DNA of 64,000 nucleotides from Actinobacillus indolicus (GCF_004519515.1 NZ_CP038145.1:434001-498000), one strand, 5' to 3'; positions 8,845 to 17,595 are shown, counted from the stretch's first letter. The notes: generated by a model from the letters alone, not told the origin. Numbers and translations are program-made.

Positions 8845-9057
8845 ATGAAACAAGGTATTCACCCAAATTACGTGGAAATTACTGCAACATGTTCATGCGG
8901 TAATGTGATCAAAACTCGCTCAACAGTGGGTAAAAATTTAAATCTTGATGTGTGTGGTAACTGCCACCCATTCTACACTGGTAAACAACGTGTTGTTGAT
9001 ACTGGTGGTCGTGTTGAACGCTTCAACAAACGCTTCAGCATTCCAAGCACAAAATAA
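8845..9057 (+). CDS. rpmE: 50S ribosomal protein L31 (zinc-binding form)
   Basis: Component of the 50S subunit at the intersubunit bridge. The 70 residues include the four-cysteine zinc set CSCGN (C16, C18) and CGNCH (C37, C40), so this is the zinc-containing C+ form rather than the YkgM-type zinc-free paralogue. The motif HPFYTGKQRVVDTGGRVERF is typical. It stands alone between its own promoter/leader and a terminator. Confidence 0.97.
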   Translation: MKQGIHPNYVEITATCSCGNVIKTRSTVGKNLNLDVCGNCHPFYTGKQRVVDTGGRVERFNKRFSIPSTK

Positions 9058-9073
9058 TAAAATTGTTATACTT

Positions 9074-9099
9074 AAAAACCCTGCACATTGCAGGGTTTT
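9074..9099 (+). terminator. Intrinsic terminator of rpmE
   Basis: AACCCTGCA-cat-TGCAGGGTT stem followed by TTATTTTATT, 17 bp after the rpmE stop. Confidence 0.85.
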
Positions 9100-9202
9100 A
9101 TTTTATTCAAGGTATTGATTTATAAAGACGTTAATATGTATTATTAGTTAACTAGCTAATATGCTAGAATTATTCTTATAGTAATATAGTTTTAATAATA
9201 TC

Positions 9203-9901
9203 ATGGGTACTCTAATGAAAAATGAAAACTATTTCCCACACATATTCGTAATCAGCCTAAAACACTCACCAAGAAGAGATGTCATTAGAAAGCACCTAAA
9301 CTCATTAGGTCTTCATTTTGAGTTTTTTGATGCTATATATGGAAAAGATCTATCTGAAGAACAATTATCAAAAATAGACTATAACTTTTATCCTAAAAAC
9401 TATGGAGCTCGCTCCCCCTTAACTTTAGGTGAAATTGGCTGTGCTATAAGCCATATCAAGTTATATGAACATATAATAAACAACAACATTCCTGAAGCTA
9501 TTATTTTTGAAGATGATATTTTCTTACATTTATACTTTAAAAAAATACTAATAGATGCCTTAAACAAAACACCTAAAAATAAAGAAATTTTATTTTTATA
9601 TCATGGAAAAGGAAAGATATTTCCATTTCCAAAAAATTTAATTGAGAGATATAAACTTGCTAAATACATTAAACCCTCAAAAAGCTCTAAGAGATGTATT
9701 ATTGGTGCTGCAGCTTACCTTATTACTTATAACGGAGCCAAAAAATTATTAGAACATGCATACCCTATAAGAATGCCTGCTGATTTTCTTACAGGCTTAA
9801 TCCAAATAACTAGAATTAATGCATATGGAGTAGAACCTTCATGTGTATTTACTGGTGCTGAATCAGAAATTGATTCTCAAGGAGAAAGAGATAATAAATA
9901 G
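9203..9901 (+). CDS. GT25 family LOS glycosyltransferase
   Basis: Likely beta-glycosyltransferase of the Lex2B/LgtB/LgtE type that extends the LOS outer core. The 232 residues show the GT25 layout: FVISLKHSPRRD near the N-terminus (about 15-26), GEIGCAISH (76-84), the acidic IIFEDDIFL motif (EDD at 103-105), and GAAAYLITYNGAKKLLE later. No tetranucleotide repeat is present at the 5' end, so there is no sign of lex2-like phase variation. Two ATGs (9203, 9215) are possible and neither has a strong ribosome site. The gene is much richer in A+T than its housekeeping neighbours, which suggests transfer. Acceptor sugar unknown. Confidence 0.82.
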   Translation: MGTLMKNENYFPHIFVISLKHSPRRDVIRKHLNSLGLHFEFFDAIYGKDLSEEQLSKIDYNFYPKNYGARSPLTLGEIGCAISHIKLYEHIINNNIPEAIIFEDDIFLHLYFKKILIDALNKTPKNKEILFLYHGKGKIFPFPKNLIERYKLAKYIKPSKSSKRCIIGAAAYLITYNGAKKLLEHAYPIRMPADFLTGLIQITRINAYGVEPSCVFTGAESEIDSQGERDNK

Positions 9902-9944
9902 TAGATAAATATAAGATATATTTATCTACAAGTATAATCTTAAT

Positions 9945-10997
9945 ATGATAGACAATATGAAAAAAAAATCTATTCTTATATGTATTTCTACCAACCTTGG
10001 TATATCTAAACTAATTCATGATAATCTCAAACATCACAATTTTGATGTTACTCTTCTTATTGAGAATAATGGGGAGATCGAGAAATTCAAATATCCTTCA
10101 ATTTTTTCTAGATTAAAAGTAAAATTCCGAAAATTATTTTTTAGAGATAGATTAGCTAAAAAAAAATTAGAATCAAGCATCCTAAAGAAAAAACTCATAA
10201 AAAATAAAATAGATACATTTGATTACTCTTTATTTTTTCTTGCACATAATTTTTCGATAGATTTAGTTTCTTATATAAAAAACAGGACATCAAATAATGG
10301 AATGATAAATTTTCAATGGGATGGGATGAGTAGGTACCCTTCTATTTATGATTATGTCAAACTATTCGATAGGTTTTATGTATTTGATCCTAAAGATGTA
10401 AAAAACGATTTTTTACCTGCTACAAACTTTTATTTTGATCATAATCTTGACTATCTTCATTTTGAATATGACTTTTATTTCCTAGGCGCTCACAACGATT
10501 ATAGAAAAAAAATTATTATTGATTTTGCTAACTTCGCAAAAAAAAGACATTGGAATATAAATATTATAATCATTTCCCAGAAAATAAAAAACATCTATCC
10601 ATCCAATATTACAGAGCTTGAAATACAAGAAGCAATTAGCTTTAGTGATAACTTGACATTATCTAAAAAATCCAAAGTATTATTAGATTTTGTGATTGAT
10701 GAACATAAAGGATTATCATTTAGAGCTTTTGAAGCCCTTGGATATAATAAAAAATTGATTACAACAAATAAAGAGATCGTAAAATATGACTTTTATCATC
10801 CTAATAATATTTTTGTATTAGATGGTAATTTTGATGAAATCCCTGATTTTTTAGAAAAACCTTATCAGAATATCGATCCTAATATCAAAGAAAAATATAG
10901 TTTTGGAAATTGGATTAAATATATTCTTGATATACATCCGCATCAACCTATTTTATTACCCTCAGATAATCATGAAGAAAATAAAACAGTTTATTAG
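9945..10997 (+). CDS. Putative LOS/polysaccharide biosynthesis protein, family uncertain
   Basis: I do not recognise this 350-residue protein with certainty. It is AT-rich, has no signal peptide, and contains many aromatic and lysine residues. Visible stretches are MINFQWDGMSRYP (about 121-133), FLGAHNDYRKKII (about 180-192), and near the C-terminus LDFVIDEHKGLSFRAFEALG followed by KKLITTNKEIVKYDFYHPNN. The last region resembles the nucleotide-sugar half of GT-B/CgeB-like glycosyltransferases, where a glutamate-containing loop binds the donor. It lies between GT25 and GT9 genes, and its last 26 bp overlap the next start, so a role in LOS outer-core assembly is a fair inference. Alternative start at 9957. 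Confidence 0.6.
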   Translation: MIDNMKKKSILICISTNLGISKLIHDNLKHHNFDVTLLIENNGEIEKFKYPSIFSRLKVKFRKLFFRDRLAKKKLESSILKKKLIKNKIDTFDYSLFFLAHNFSIDLVSYIKNRTSNNGMINFQWDGMSRYPSIYDYVKLFDRFYVFDPKDVKNDFLPATNFYFDHNLDYLHFEYDFYFLGAHNDYRKKIIIDFANFAKKRHWNINIIIISQKIKNIYPSNITELEIQEAISFSDNLTLSKKSKVLLDFVIDEHKGLSFRAFEALGYNKKLITTNKEIVKYDFYHPNNIFVLDGNFDEIPDFLEKPYQNIDPNIKEKYSFGNWIKYILDIHPHQPILLPSDNHEENKTVY

Positions 10998-12006
10998 AAA
11001 TATTCGACTTGCCATAGGCAAGCAAATTTTTGACCACAAAAGACCGCTTGTAAAAGGATTATTTCCACCGAAAAAGCTCTTATTTCTCCGTCACGATGGA
11101 AAAATCGGCGATTATGTTGTTAGCTCATTTGTATTTAGAGAAATTAAAAAACAATCTCCTGATACAGAAATTTCGGTTGTCTGTTCTCATAAAAATGCTT
11201 ATCTTTTTGAAAAAAATCCTTACATTGATAAACTTTATTTTGTGAAAACAAAAGATATCATTGACTATATCAAATGCGGGAAAATGTTGACAAAAGAGTC
11301 TTTTGATTTTGTTATTGATCCTACCGTAACACTAAGAAATAGAGACCTATTGTTTCTACGCTTGATTAACGCAAAAAATTATGTCGGTTATAAAAAAGAA
11401 CATTATGCGTTATTTAATATAAATATTGATGCTCAAAAAATACATTTTAATGAAATTTACCGTCAGGCATTAGAATTAATCGGCTTTAACGATATTTCAA
11501 CCCAATACGATATTCCTGTAGATAAACAAAGTGCCGATGATGTGTCACTTTTCTTAAAAGAAAATAACTTAACGAATTATATTGCTGTTAATTTCTTTGG
11601 GGCAGGTTCAGCAAGACGCTTTAGTGATAATACAATGAAAGCATTGTTAGATCATTTGACTAACAATACAACACATATTGTGCTACTTACATTTCCTGAA
11701 GTCACAGATAAACTGCAACATCTTGCTAAAAACTATAGGAATGTCACTATTTATGAAAAAACATATAATATTTTTCATACTATTGAATTAATCAAACATG
11801 CCGATGCAGTTATTTCACCAGATACTTCTATCGTACACATTGCTGCTGGTTTTCATAAACCACTCATTGCTTTTTATAGCCAAGATGAAGAAAACTTTGT
11901 GAATTGGCATCCGAATAATAAAGCAGAAACCCATATTGTTCGTTTTCATAAAAGTGTCAATGAATTAGATTTCACACAAATAAAACCTGAATGGTTAAAA
12001 GGTTAA
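10972..12006 (+). CDS. GT9 family heptosyltransferase-like protein
   Basis: A 344-residue GT-B enzyme of the heptosyltransferase family. The N-terminal LLFLRHDGKIGDYVVSSFVF corresponds to the GDxxL motif. The C-terminal HADAVISPDTSIVHIAAGF carries the DTSxxHxA donor-binding signature. I start at ATG 10972, inside the preceding gene (26-bp overlap, different frame), because the longer reading adds only out-of-family residues. The overlap implies translational coupling. It is probably part of a small LOS outer-core operon with the GT25 gene. Only slightly less AT-rich than its upstream neighbours; the sugar transferred is unknown. Confidence 0.8.
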   Translation: MKKIKQFIRNIRLAIGKQIFDHKRPLVKGLFPPKKLLFLRHDGKIGDYVVSSFVFREIKKQSPDTEISVVCSHKNAYLFEKNPYIDKLYFVKTKDIIDYIKCGKMLTKESFDFVIDPTVTLRNRDLLFLRLINAKNYVGYKKEHYALFNINIDAQKIHFNEIYRQALELIGFNDISTQYDIPVDKQSADDVSLFLKENNLTNYIAVNFFGAGSARRFSDNTMKALLDHLTNNTTHIVLLTFPEVTDKLQHLAKNYRNVTIYEKTYNIFHTIELIKHADAVISPDTSIVHIAAGFHKPLIAFYSQDEENFVNWHPNNKAETHIVRFHKSVNELDFTQIKPEWLKG

Positions 12007-12008
12007 AT

Positions 12009-12896
12009 ATGGATTTTCAGTCCCTTAAACTTTTTTTAGATATCACTCAAACCCGTAGTTTTATTCGTACTGCAGAAAAAAACCATATGAGTGCCTCAAC
12101 GCTTTCTCGCCATATTCAACGTATGGAGCAAGAAATTGGGCAACCATTATTTTTAAGGGATAATCGACAAGTGATTTTGACGGAAGCGGGTGAACGTTTT
12201 TCACATTTTGCTGAGCAGACTTGGGGGGAATGGCAACAAATTCAACGCCATTTTTCACCAGATCAAACTGAATTGGAGGGCGAGCTTAAACTGTTCTGTT
12301 CTGTAACCGCATCTTACAGCCACTTACCACGCATTTTGGCGAAATTTAGGAAACGATACCCAAAGATTGAGATCAAATTAAGCACAGGCGATCCTGCTAA
12401 AGCATTATATAGCGTTCAATCATTACAATCGGATATTTCTCTTGCTGGAAAGCCTGAAAACTTACCAAATAACATTATTTTTCACTATATTGATGATATT
12501 CAATTATCGTTAATTGCTCCCCGAGTTGCTTGTACCGCAACACAGTTGTTACAGCAAACGCCGATTGATTGGCAGAATATGCCTTTTATCTTGCCTGTTG
12601 ACGGGCCTGCTCGCAAGCGGATAGATCATTGGTTTAAATTGCAAAAAATTAAAGAGCCTAAAATTTACGCCACGGTAGAAGGACATGAGGCGATTGTGCC
12701 AATGGTTGCCTTGGGCTGTGGTGTTGCCATGATTCCTGATGTGGTGGTTCAGCAAAGTCCAGTTGCAAATCAAATTTCGCGAATTCAATTAGATAAACCC
12801 ATTGAGGCTTTTGAGTTAGGTATTTGTGTTCAACAGCGTCGTTTACAAGAGCCGATCATTCATGCTTTTTGGGCACTTTTATCTGATCTAAATTAA
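12009..12896 (+). CDS. ilvY: LysR-type regulator IlvY
   Basis: LysR-family activator; E. coli IlvY controls ilvC in response to acetolactate/acetohydroxybutyrate. The 295 residues start MDFQSLKLFLDITQTRSF with the winged helix-turn-helix SASTLSRHIQRMEQEIGQPLF. The IlvY-specific effector-domain stretches LFCSVTASYSHLP, KPENLP and EGHEAIVPMVALGCGVAMIP follow E. coli IlvY closely. The start at 12009 is supported by AAAAGG 6 nt upstream. It lies 2 bp after the GT9 gene rather than divergent from ilvC, so its classic target is not adjacent. Confidence 0.88.
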   Translation: MDFQSLKLFLDITQTRSFIRTAEKNHMSASTLSRHIQRMEQEIGQPLFLRDNRQVILTEAGERFSHFAEQTWGEWQQIQRHFSPDQTELEGELKLFCSVTASYSHLPRILAKFRKRYPKIEIKLSTGDPAKALYSVQSLQSDISLAGKPENLPNNIIFHYIDDIQLSLIAPRVACTATQLLQQTPIDWQNMPFILPVDGPARKRIDHWFKLQKIKEPKIYATVEGHEAIVPMVALGCGVAMIPDVVVQQSPVANQISRIQLDKPIEAFELGICVQQRRLQEPIIHAFWALLSDLN

Positions 12897-12958
12897 ACTA
12901 TCTTTATCAAATTCTGCTAGAATAGCCCGATTTTTTTAAACATAACCGGAGACCAAAA

Positions 12959-13585
12959 ATGAAAATTGTTGAAGTAAAGCACCCGCTTATTAAGCATAAA
13001 ATTGGTTTAATGCGTGCTGCAGATGTGAGTACAAAAGATTTCCGTGCCTTAGCAACGGAAGTTGGTAGCCTTTTAACTTATGAAGCGACCTCAGATTTGG
13101 AAACGGAATTAGTCACCATTGAAGGTTGGAACGGTCCAGTTGAAATTGAACGAATTAAGGGTAAAAAAGTGACCGTTGTGCCTATCCTTCGTGCAGGTTT
13201 AGGCATGATGGACGGCGTACTTGAGCATATTCCAAGTGCGAGAATTAGCGTGGTAGGTATCTATCGTAATGAAGAAACCTTAGAGCCTGTCCCTTATTTC
13301 AAAAAATTAGCTAACGATGTGGGCGAACGTTTAGCGATTGTGGTTGACCCAATGCTAGCAACGGGCGGTTCTATGATTGCCACCCTTGATTTATTAAAAG
13401 CTGCAGGTTGTAAACAAATCAAAGTGTTAGTGCTTGTTGCTGCTCCCGAAGGTATTAAGGCTCTCGAAGCTGCTCACCCTGATATTGAGCTTTACACAGC
13501 ATCAATTGATAGCCATTTAAATGAAAATGGTTATATCATCCCTGGATTAGGTGATGCAGGTGATAAGATTTTTGGTACAAAATAA
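12959..13585 (+). CDS. upp: Uracil phosphoribosyltransferase
   Basis: Salvage enzyme that makes UMP from uracil and PRPP. The 208 residues equal E. coli Upp in length. MKIVEVKHPLIKHKIGLMR, VPILRAGLGMMDG, the PRPP-binding VDPMLATGGSM, and the uracil-binding C-terminus IIPGLGDAGDKIFGTK are all present. CCGGAGACC precedes the ATG by a good distance. No uracil permease gene follows; the gene ends at a bidirectional terminator. Confidence 0.97.
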   Translation: MKIVEVKHPLIKHKIGLMRAADVSTKDFRALATEVGSLLTYEATSDLETELVTIEGWNGPVEIERIKGKKVTVVPILRAGLGMMDGVLEHIPSARISVVGIYRNEETLEPVPYFKKLANDVGERLAIVVDPMLATGGSMIATLDLLKAAGCKQIKVLVLVAAPEGIKALEAAHPDIELYTASIDSHLNENGYIIPGLGDAGDKIFGTK

Positions 13586-13600
13586 GTCATGATAAATACA

Positions 13601-13630
13601 AAAAAACCTAAGGACATCCTTAGGTTTTTT
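13601..13630. terminator. Bidirectional terminator between upp and TPM gene
   Basis: AAAAAACCTAAGGA-cat-TCCTTAGGTTTTTT is a symmetrical stem with A and T runs, serving converging genes on both strands. Confidence 0.85.
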
Positions 13631-13635
13631 CATTA

Positions 13636-14442
13636 TTACCAACTGCCTCCAGCGCCGCCACCGCCAGTACTACCGCCGCCGAAGCCACCACCGCCACTTC
13701 CGCCGCCAAAACCACCGCCAAATCCGCCACCTCGACGACTTCCACCAAATCCACCGCCGAAGCCACCATTTAAACCGCCACTACGGCGAATAGCATCTAC
13801 ATCTCTTAAAATTCGTCCTGCATTACTTGGGCTAACGTAAGTATTTCCACCACGAGATAAAATATTAAAGAGGAAAAAGATAGCCACAGCAGCAATAATA
13901 AATATTTCGAAGTCCTCAAATTCACCGCTACTATCTTGTGCAACGGGAGCCGGTGCATATTCGCCTTGTGTTGCGGCAATAATAGAGGATAATCCTTTTG
14001 CTATACCTTGTGCGTACAGCCCTTGTTTAAAATAAGGAGTGATATCATTGCGAATAATGGATGATGCTATGGCATCGGGTAATGCACCTTCTAAGCCACG
14101 CCCTGTCGCAATAAAGAGTTTTCGATCATCTTTTGCGACCAAAAGCAACACACCATTATTCTCTTTTTGACGACCGATACCCCATTTATTAAATAAGTTA
14201 TGGGTATAACTAGAGACTTCTTCCCCATCGGTTGTCGCTACAATCACGACTGCAATTTGAGAACTCGTTTTTTTGCCATAATCTGCTAATGCATTCTCTA
14301 AAGTTTGCTTATCTTGAGAACTTAATGTTTGTGTATAATCACTCACATAGCGAAATGGATTCGGTGCATCTGGATAAGCAGCCCAAAGATGAGAAGAAAA
14401 GAAAATTAAAATAAATAATCCAAAAGATTTTAATATTTTCAT
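13636..14442 (-). CDS. TPM-domain membrane protein with glycine-rich tail (YgcG-like)
   Basis: Secreted/membrane protein of unknown function. The 268 residues have a signal peptide (MKILKSFGLFILIFFSSHLWA), a TPM domain (about 28-160; VSDYTQTLSSQDKQTLENAL, NNGVLLLVAKDDRKLFIATGRGLEG), a transmembrane helix (about 180-196), and a glycine/arginine-rich tail (about 218-268) ending GGGGAGGSW. TPM domains with Gly-rich tails commonly sit beside lemA, as here. The ATG overlaps the stop of the next TPM gene by 4 bp (ATGA), so the two are translationally coupled. Confidence 0.8.
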   Translation of the reverse strand: MKILKSFGLFILIFFSSHLWAAYPDAPNPFRYVSDYTQTLSSQDKQTLENALADYGKKTSSQIAVVIVATTDGEEVSSYTHNLFNKWGIGRQKENNGVLLLVAKDDRKLFIATGRGLEGALPDAIASSIIRNDITPYFKQGLYAQGIAKGLSSIIAATQGEYAPAPVAQDSSGEFEDFEIFIIAAVAIFFLFNILSRGGNTYVSPSNAGRILRDVDAIRRSGGLNGGFGGGFGGSRRGGGFGGGFGGGSGGGGFGGGSTGGGGAGGSW

Positions 14443-14888
14443 TTTAAAATCACCTCATTCGGCAATTCATTACTATCATTCTGCTGAATTGGAAAATGCT
14501 GCGCTAATTGAACTTCAACTTGCTTAATGCCTTCGCAAATTGCCTGTGTGAAATCACCTTGCTGGCAAGACAACTTCATTGACTCATACACAGATTGCCA
14601 AAATTCATCACCGACTTTCTGATGAATCCCCTCATCTCCAATTACAGCAACATAATGAGGCTTAAAAGAGAGATAAATCAGCACGCCATTACGTTGTTCT
14701 GTTTCTCTCATTTGCAACTCATCAAATAAAACATTAGCGCGTTCTATTGCTGACGTACATTTTTTAGCTTTACGTTCAACAACAACACGCAACTCCGCGG
14801 AAGTTTGCTGTTCTAAATGTGAAATTGCCTCTTCGATTTTCGCTGTATCTAAAGGTAACTTTCTTTGAAATAAAGAAAAGAAGTTCAT
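14439..14888 (-). CDS. TPM-domain cytosolic/membrane-associated protein
   Basis: A second, shorter TPM-domain protein of 149 residues without a signal peptide. LEQQTSAELRVVVERKAK and GVLIYLSFKPHYVAVIGDEGI are typical TPM motifs, and QGDFTQAICEGIKQVEVQLAQHF matches the domain end. I use ATG 14888 because GGAAAT precedes it; the longer reading adds four codons. It is the middle gene of a lemA-TPM-TPM operon. The function of this cassette is not established; a role in envelope or membrane stress has been suggested from context in other bacteria. Confidence 0.75.
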   Translation of the reverse strand: MNFFSLFQRKLPLDTAKIEEAISHLEQQTSAELRVVVERKAKKCTSAIERANVLFDELQMRETEQRNGVLIYLSFKPHYVAVIGDEGIHQKVGDEFWQSVYESMKLSCQQGDFTQAICEGIKQVEVQLAQHFPIQQNDSNELPNEVILK

Positions 14889-14904
14889 TTTAATTTCCAT
14901 AAAC

Positions 14905-14930
14905 GTAGGGGCGAATTACATTCGCCCCCA
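14905..14930. repeat. REP-like GTAG-footed palindrome
   Basis: GTAGGGGCGAAT followed, after a 3-nt loop, by ATTCGCCCC gives a 9-bp GC-rich hairpin with a GTAG foot. It sits in the gap between lemA and the TPM genes, the same architecture as the repeats at 2.4 kb and 55.4-56.5 kb, but with a different stem. Confidence 0.6.
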
Positions 14931-14949
14931 TAACTGAAATAAATTCAAC

Positions 14950-15540
14950 TTAGTTAAAATTCACCACAGGTGCTTTTTCTGAACCTGCTTCTGCTTTAAA
15001 TTGTGGTTTCGCTTTGAAACCGAAAATCCATGCAGCTAATTTAGTTGGGAACTGACGTACTTGTTTATTGTACTCTTTTACTGCACCGTTAAAGTTATTA
15101 CGCTCTACATTAATACGGTTTTCGGTTCCTTCAATTTGCGCTTGTAAATTTAAAAAGCCCTCATGCGCTTTTAACTCAGGATATTTTTCCACACTCACTA
15201 ATAAGCGTGATAATGCAGAATTTAACCCTTGCTGAGCTTGTTGGAATTGCTCCATTTGCTCTTCCGTCGCATTAGTTGGGTCAATACGTGTTTGAGTTGC
15301 TTTTGCACGAGCTTCAATCACATTAGTGAGCGTTTCTTTCTCAAAATTCGCCTGACCTTTCACTGTATTAACTAAATTTGGAATTAAATCCGCACGGCGT
15401 TGATAAGCAGACTCCACATTCGCCCATACAGAATTAATATCTTCTTCTGCTTTCACTAATTCGTTATAACTATTTTTTAACGTAATACCGCCAACGACAG
15501 CCACGATAGCTAACACGATAATAACAAACCACTTTTTCAT
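14950..15540 (-). CDS. lemA: LemA family protein
   Basis: Single-pass membrane protein of 196 residues. The N-terminal helix (MKKWFVIIVLAIVAVVGGITL) is followed by the LemA alpha-helical bundle. Signature stretches are YNELVKAEEDINSVWANVESAYQRRADLIPNLVNTVKG, ARAKATQ, and ERNNFNGAVKEYNKQVRQFP. It is the first gene of the lemA-TPM-TPM cassette. Molecular function is unknown; the family is widespread. Confidence 0.92.
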   Translation of the reverse strand: MKKWFVIIVLAIVAVVGGITLKNSYNELVKAEEDINSVWANVESAYQRRADLIPNLVNTVKGQANFEKETLTNVIEARAKATQTRIDPTNATEEQMEQFQQAQQGLNSALSRLLVSVEKYPELKAHEGFLNLQAQIEGTENRINVERNNFNGAVKEYNKQVRQFPTKLAAWIFGFKAKPQFKAEAGSEKAPVVNFN

Positions 15541-15589
15541 AAAAAAATCCTTAAAAAATTAACAAAATAAAATGTAAATATAACACAAG

Positions 15590-16630
15590 CTACACTTTTT
15601 CACGCTCTTTTTCGCTACTTTTACTGAACATTTGTTCTTTTAGAACACCGATCAGCTCTTGTCTGACAACAGAAAGTTTTGGACGTTCATTTTGTTGGAA
15701 CATCACTGGGCGACAAAATTCCATTGCCTTAATACCTAAACGAGCAGTAAGTAACCCCACACCAATCCCTTGTGCAGCACGAACCGATAAACGAGCGGTG
15801 AGATTTTGTGAGAAAAAATCTAACCCAACATCGCTGGCAATTTCCGTTGCCCCAGCAAAAACCATATTCGTCATCACCATTCGGAACAGTTTTAAACGGC
15901 TAATATAGCCTAGCTCCATTCCATAGGCTTTGGTGATTTTATTGATCAAAGCAATGTTTCGCCATGCCACCATTAAAATATCTACCAACGCCAAAGGGCT
16001 TACCGCAACGATAATTGCATTTTCCGCAGCACTTTTGCTAATCACTCTTTTAACTTGGTTATCAATTGGACTTAACACATTTTCGCTGAAAAGATACAGC
16101 ACTTCTTTGCTGTTATAGGCTTCATCAAGCTGAGACTGCCAGCGTTGCTCCGCTTGTTGAACCATCGGTGTTTGAGCCAAATTTTTAACCACCGATTTGC
16201 AAAATTCTCGTGCTTTCTCACCGCTTGTATCGACTGTTTCTAGTAGTAATTGTTTGCTCACTTGTTGATGATAATGGTGTTTACGCAACCAACGTAATTT
16301 CCGCCATTCGTTGATAATAGCCCCTATACCGGCCAAGCTAATACCAAAAAAGGCAACAGCAAAGGCAAAGTAAATCCATTGATTTGCTTGCCAAGTATCA
16401 ATCAACCATTGCACCGATTGAGCAATAGTCGCAACGCCAAACAAGGCTAATGCAGCCAGAAATAACCTTAACCAGAAGCGAGATGGCTTTAAACTTTCTT
16501 CAATAATCAGTTCTGCTTCAACCGCTTTTGGCTCTTCATCAAGCTGAATGTCGGCGTTGCTAAACTCTTGTTTAGGTTGATGTTTTTCGTCTTTTTCAAC
16601 TGTTTCTTCAGTAAAAATGCGTTTTTCCAT
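15590..16630 (-). CDS. ycjF: YcjF/UPF0283 family inner-membrane protein
   Basis: Inner-membrane protein of unknown function, 346 residues. It has an acidic cytosolic N-terminus (1-50), two hydrophobic helices (about 53-75 and 86-108), then a cytosolic DUF697-like part with SAAENAIIVAVSPLALVDILMVAWRNIALINKI, the most conserved stretch. In enterobacteria ycjF follows ycjX (a GTPase-like gene). Here it instead follows dusC with a 1-bp TAATG overlap, and no ycjX is in this window. Probably cotranscribed with dusC. Confidence 0.85.
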   Translation of the reverse strand: MEKRIFTEETVEKDEKHQPKQEFSNADIQLDEEPKAVEAELIIEESLKPSRFWLRLFLAALALFGVATIAQSVQWLIDTWQANQWIYFAFAVAFFGISLAGIGAIINEWRKLRWLRKHHYHQQVSKQLLLETVDTSGEKAREFCKSVVKNLAQTPMVQQAEQRWQSQLDEAYNSKEVLYLFSENVLSPIDNQVKRVISKSAAENAIIVAVSPLALVDILMVAWRNIALINKITKAYGMELGYISRLKLFRMVMTNMVFAGATEIASDVGLDFFSQNLTARLSVRAAQGIGVGLLTARLGIKAMEFCRPVMFQQNERPKLSVVRQELIGVLKEQMFSKSSEKEREKV

Positions 16631-17583
16631 TAAAATTTTACCGCTTGTATAATATGCTGTTTTAACCCTTCATAGCCGTGTTCTGTTTTGAGAATATCAA
16701 ACAGTTGCACCGCTTCGGGATACTCTTTATCGAGATAACGTAGCCACTGTTTAATGCGAGCAACGTGATAAAAACCGGTATCCAGTTCGTTTTCCATATG
16801 CACATATTGGAATAAGAGCTGTAATACCTCATTCCACGCCATTTTAGGCTGATTATATTTCACAACTTTGCTTAAATTTGGCACATTTAACGCCCCACGC
16901 CCAATCATTAACGCATCGCAAGCGGTCACTTCACGGCATTTTTTTGCAGATGTGTAGTCCCAAATTTCACCATTCGCAATCACAGGAATAGATAGCCGTT
17001 TTTTTATATCGCCGATTGCTTGCCAATTAATACGTTCCGCTCGATAGCCGTCCATTTTAGTTCTGCCGTGTACGGTAATTTCCGTTGCACCGCCTTGTGC
17101 CACCGCATCGGCGATCTCAAAGGCTTGTTCGCTACTGTCCCAGCCTAGTCGCACTTTGACCGACACGGGAAGATGGCTAGGCACCGCTTCTCGCATTGCT
17201 TTTGTTGCTCGATAAATCAACTCAGGTTGTTTCAACAAGGACGCACCGCCATTGCTGCCATTCACCGTTTTAGACGGGCAACCGCAGTTGAGATCGACCC
17301 CGTGCGAGCCAAGCTCAACGGCAAGTGCTGCATTTTCCGCTAACCATTGTGGGTGTTGCCCTAAAATTTGTACACGCACCGGCGTACCTGATGGGGTAAA
17401 GCCGTTATTATGTAGCTCAGGGCAAAGGCGGTAAAAGGTTTTCTTCGGCAGTTTTTGATCGACCACTCGCACAAATTCTGAAATACACAGATCATAATCA
17501 TTGACTGCTGTTAATAATTGACGCACAAAGGGGTCTAACACCCCTTGCATAGGTGCAAGGATAACTTTTGGTAAATTTTCCAC
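16630..17583 (-). CDS. dusC: tRNA-dihydrouridine(16) synthase DusC
   Basis: FMN-dependent enzyme that reduces uridine 16 in tRNA to dihydrouridine. The 317 residues have the Dus TIM barrel: APMQGVLDPFVRQLL at the N-terminus, the catalytic-cysteine loop DLNCGCPSKTVNGSNGGASLL, the lysine/histidine pair in SVKVRLGW and EITVHGRTK, and the FMN phosphate loop MIGRGALNVPN. Start MENLPKVILAPMQG and overall pattern fit DusC rather than DusA or DusB. Confidence 0.9.
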   Translation of the reverse strand: MENLPKVILAPMQGVLDPFVRQLLTAVNDYDLCISEFVRVVDQKLPKKTFYRLCPELHNNGFTPSGTPVRVQILGQHPQWLAENAALAVELGSHGVDLNCGCPSKTVNGSNGGASLLKQPELIYRATKAMREAVPSHLPVSVKVRLGWDSSEQAFEIADAVAQGGATEITVHGRTKMDGYRAERINWQAIGDIKKRLSIPVIANGEIWDYTSAKKCREVTACDALMIGRGALNVPNLSKVVKYNQPKMAWNEVLQLLFQYVHMENELDTGFYHVARIKQWLRYLDKEYPEAVQLFDILKTEHGYEGLKQHIIQAVKF

Positions 17584-17595
17584 AAAATCCGACCG

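Noticed and set aside
9203..9260. lex2-like phase-variable repeat at the GT25 start
   Set aside because: No tetranucleotide repeat or long homopolymer is present near the start.
13589..13840. Proline-rich open frame on the plus strand after upp
   Set aside because: It is the antisense of the Gly-rich tail of the TPM protein and starts in the terminator; no independent support.
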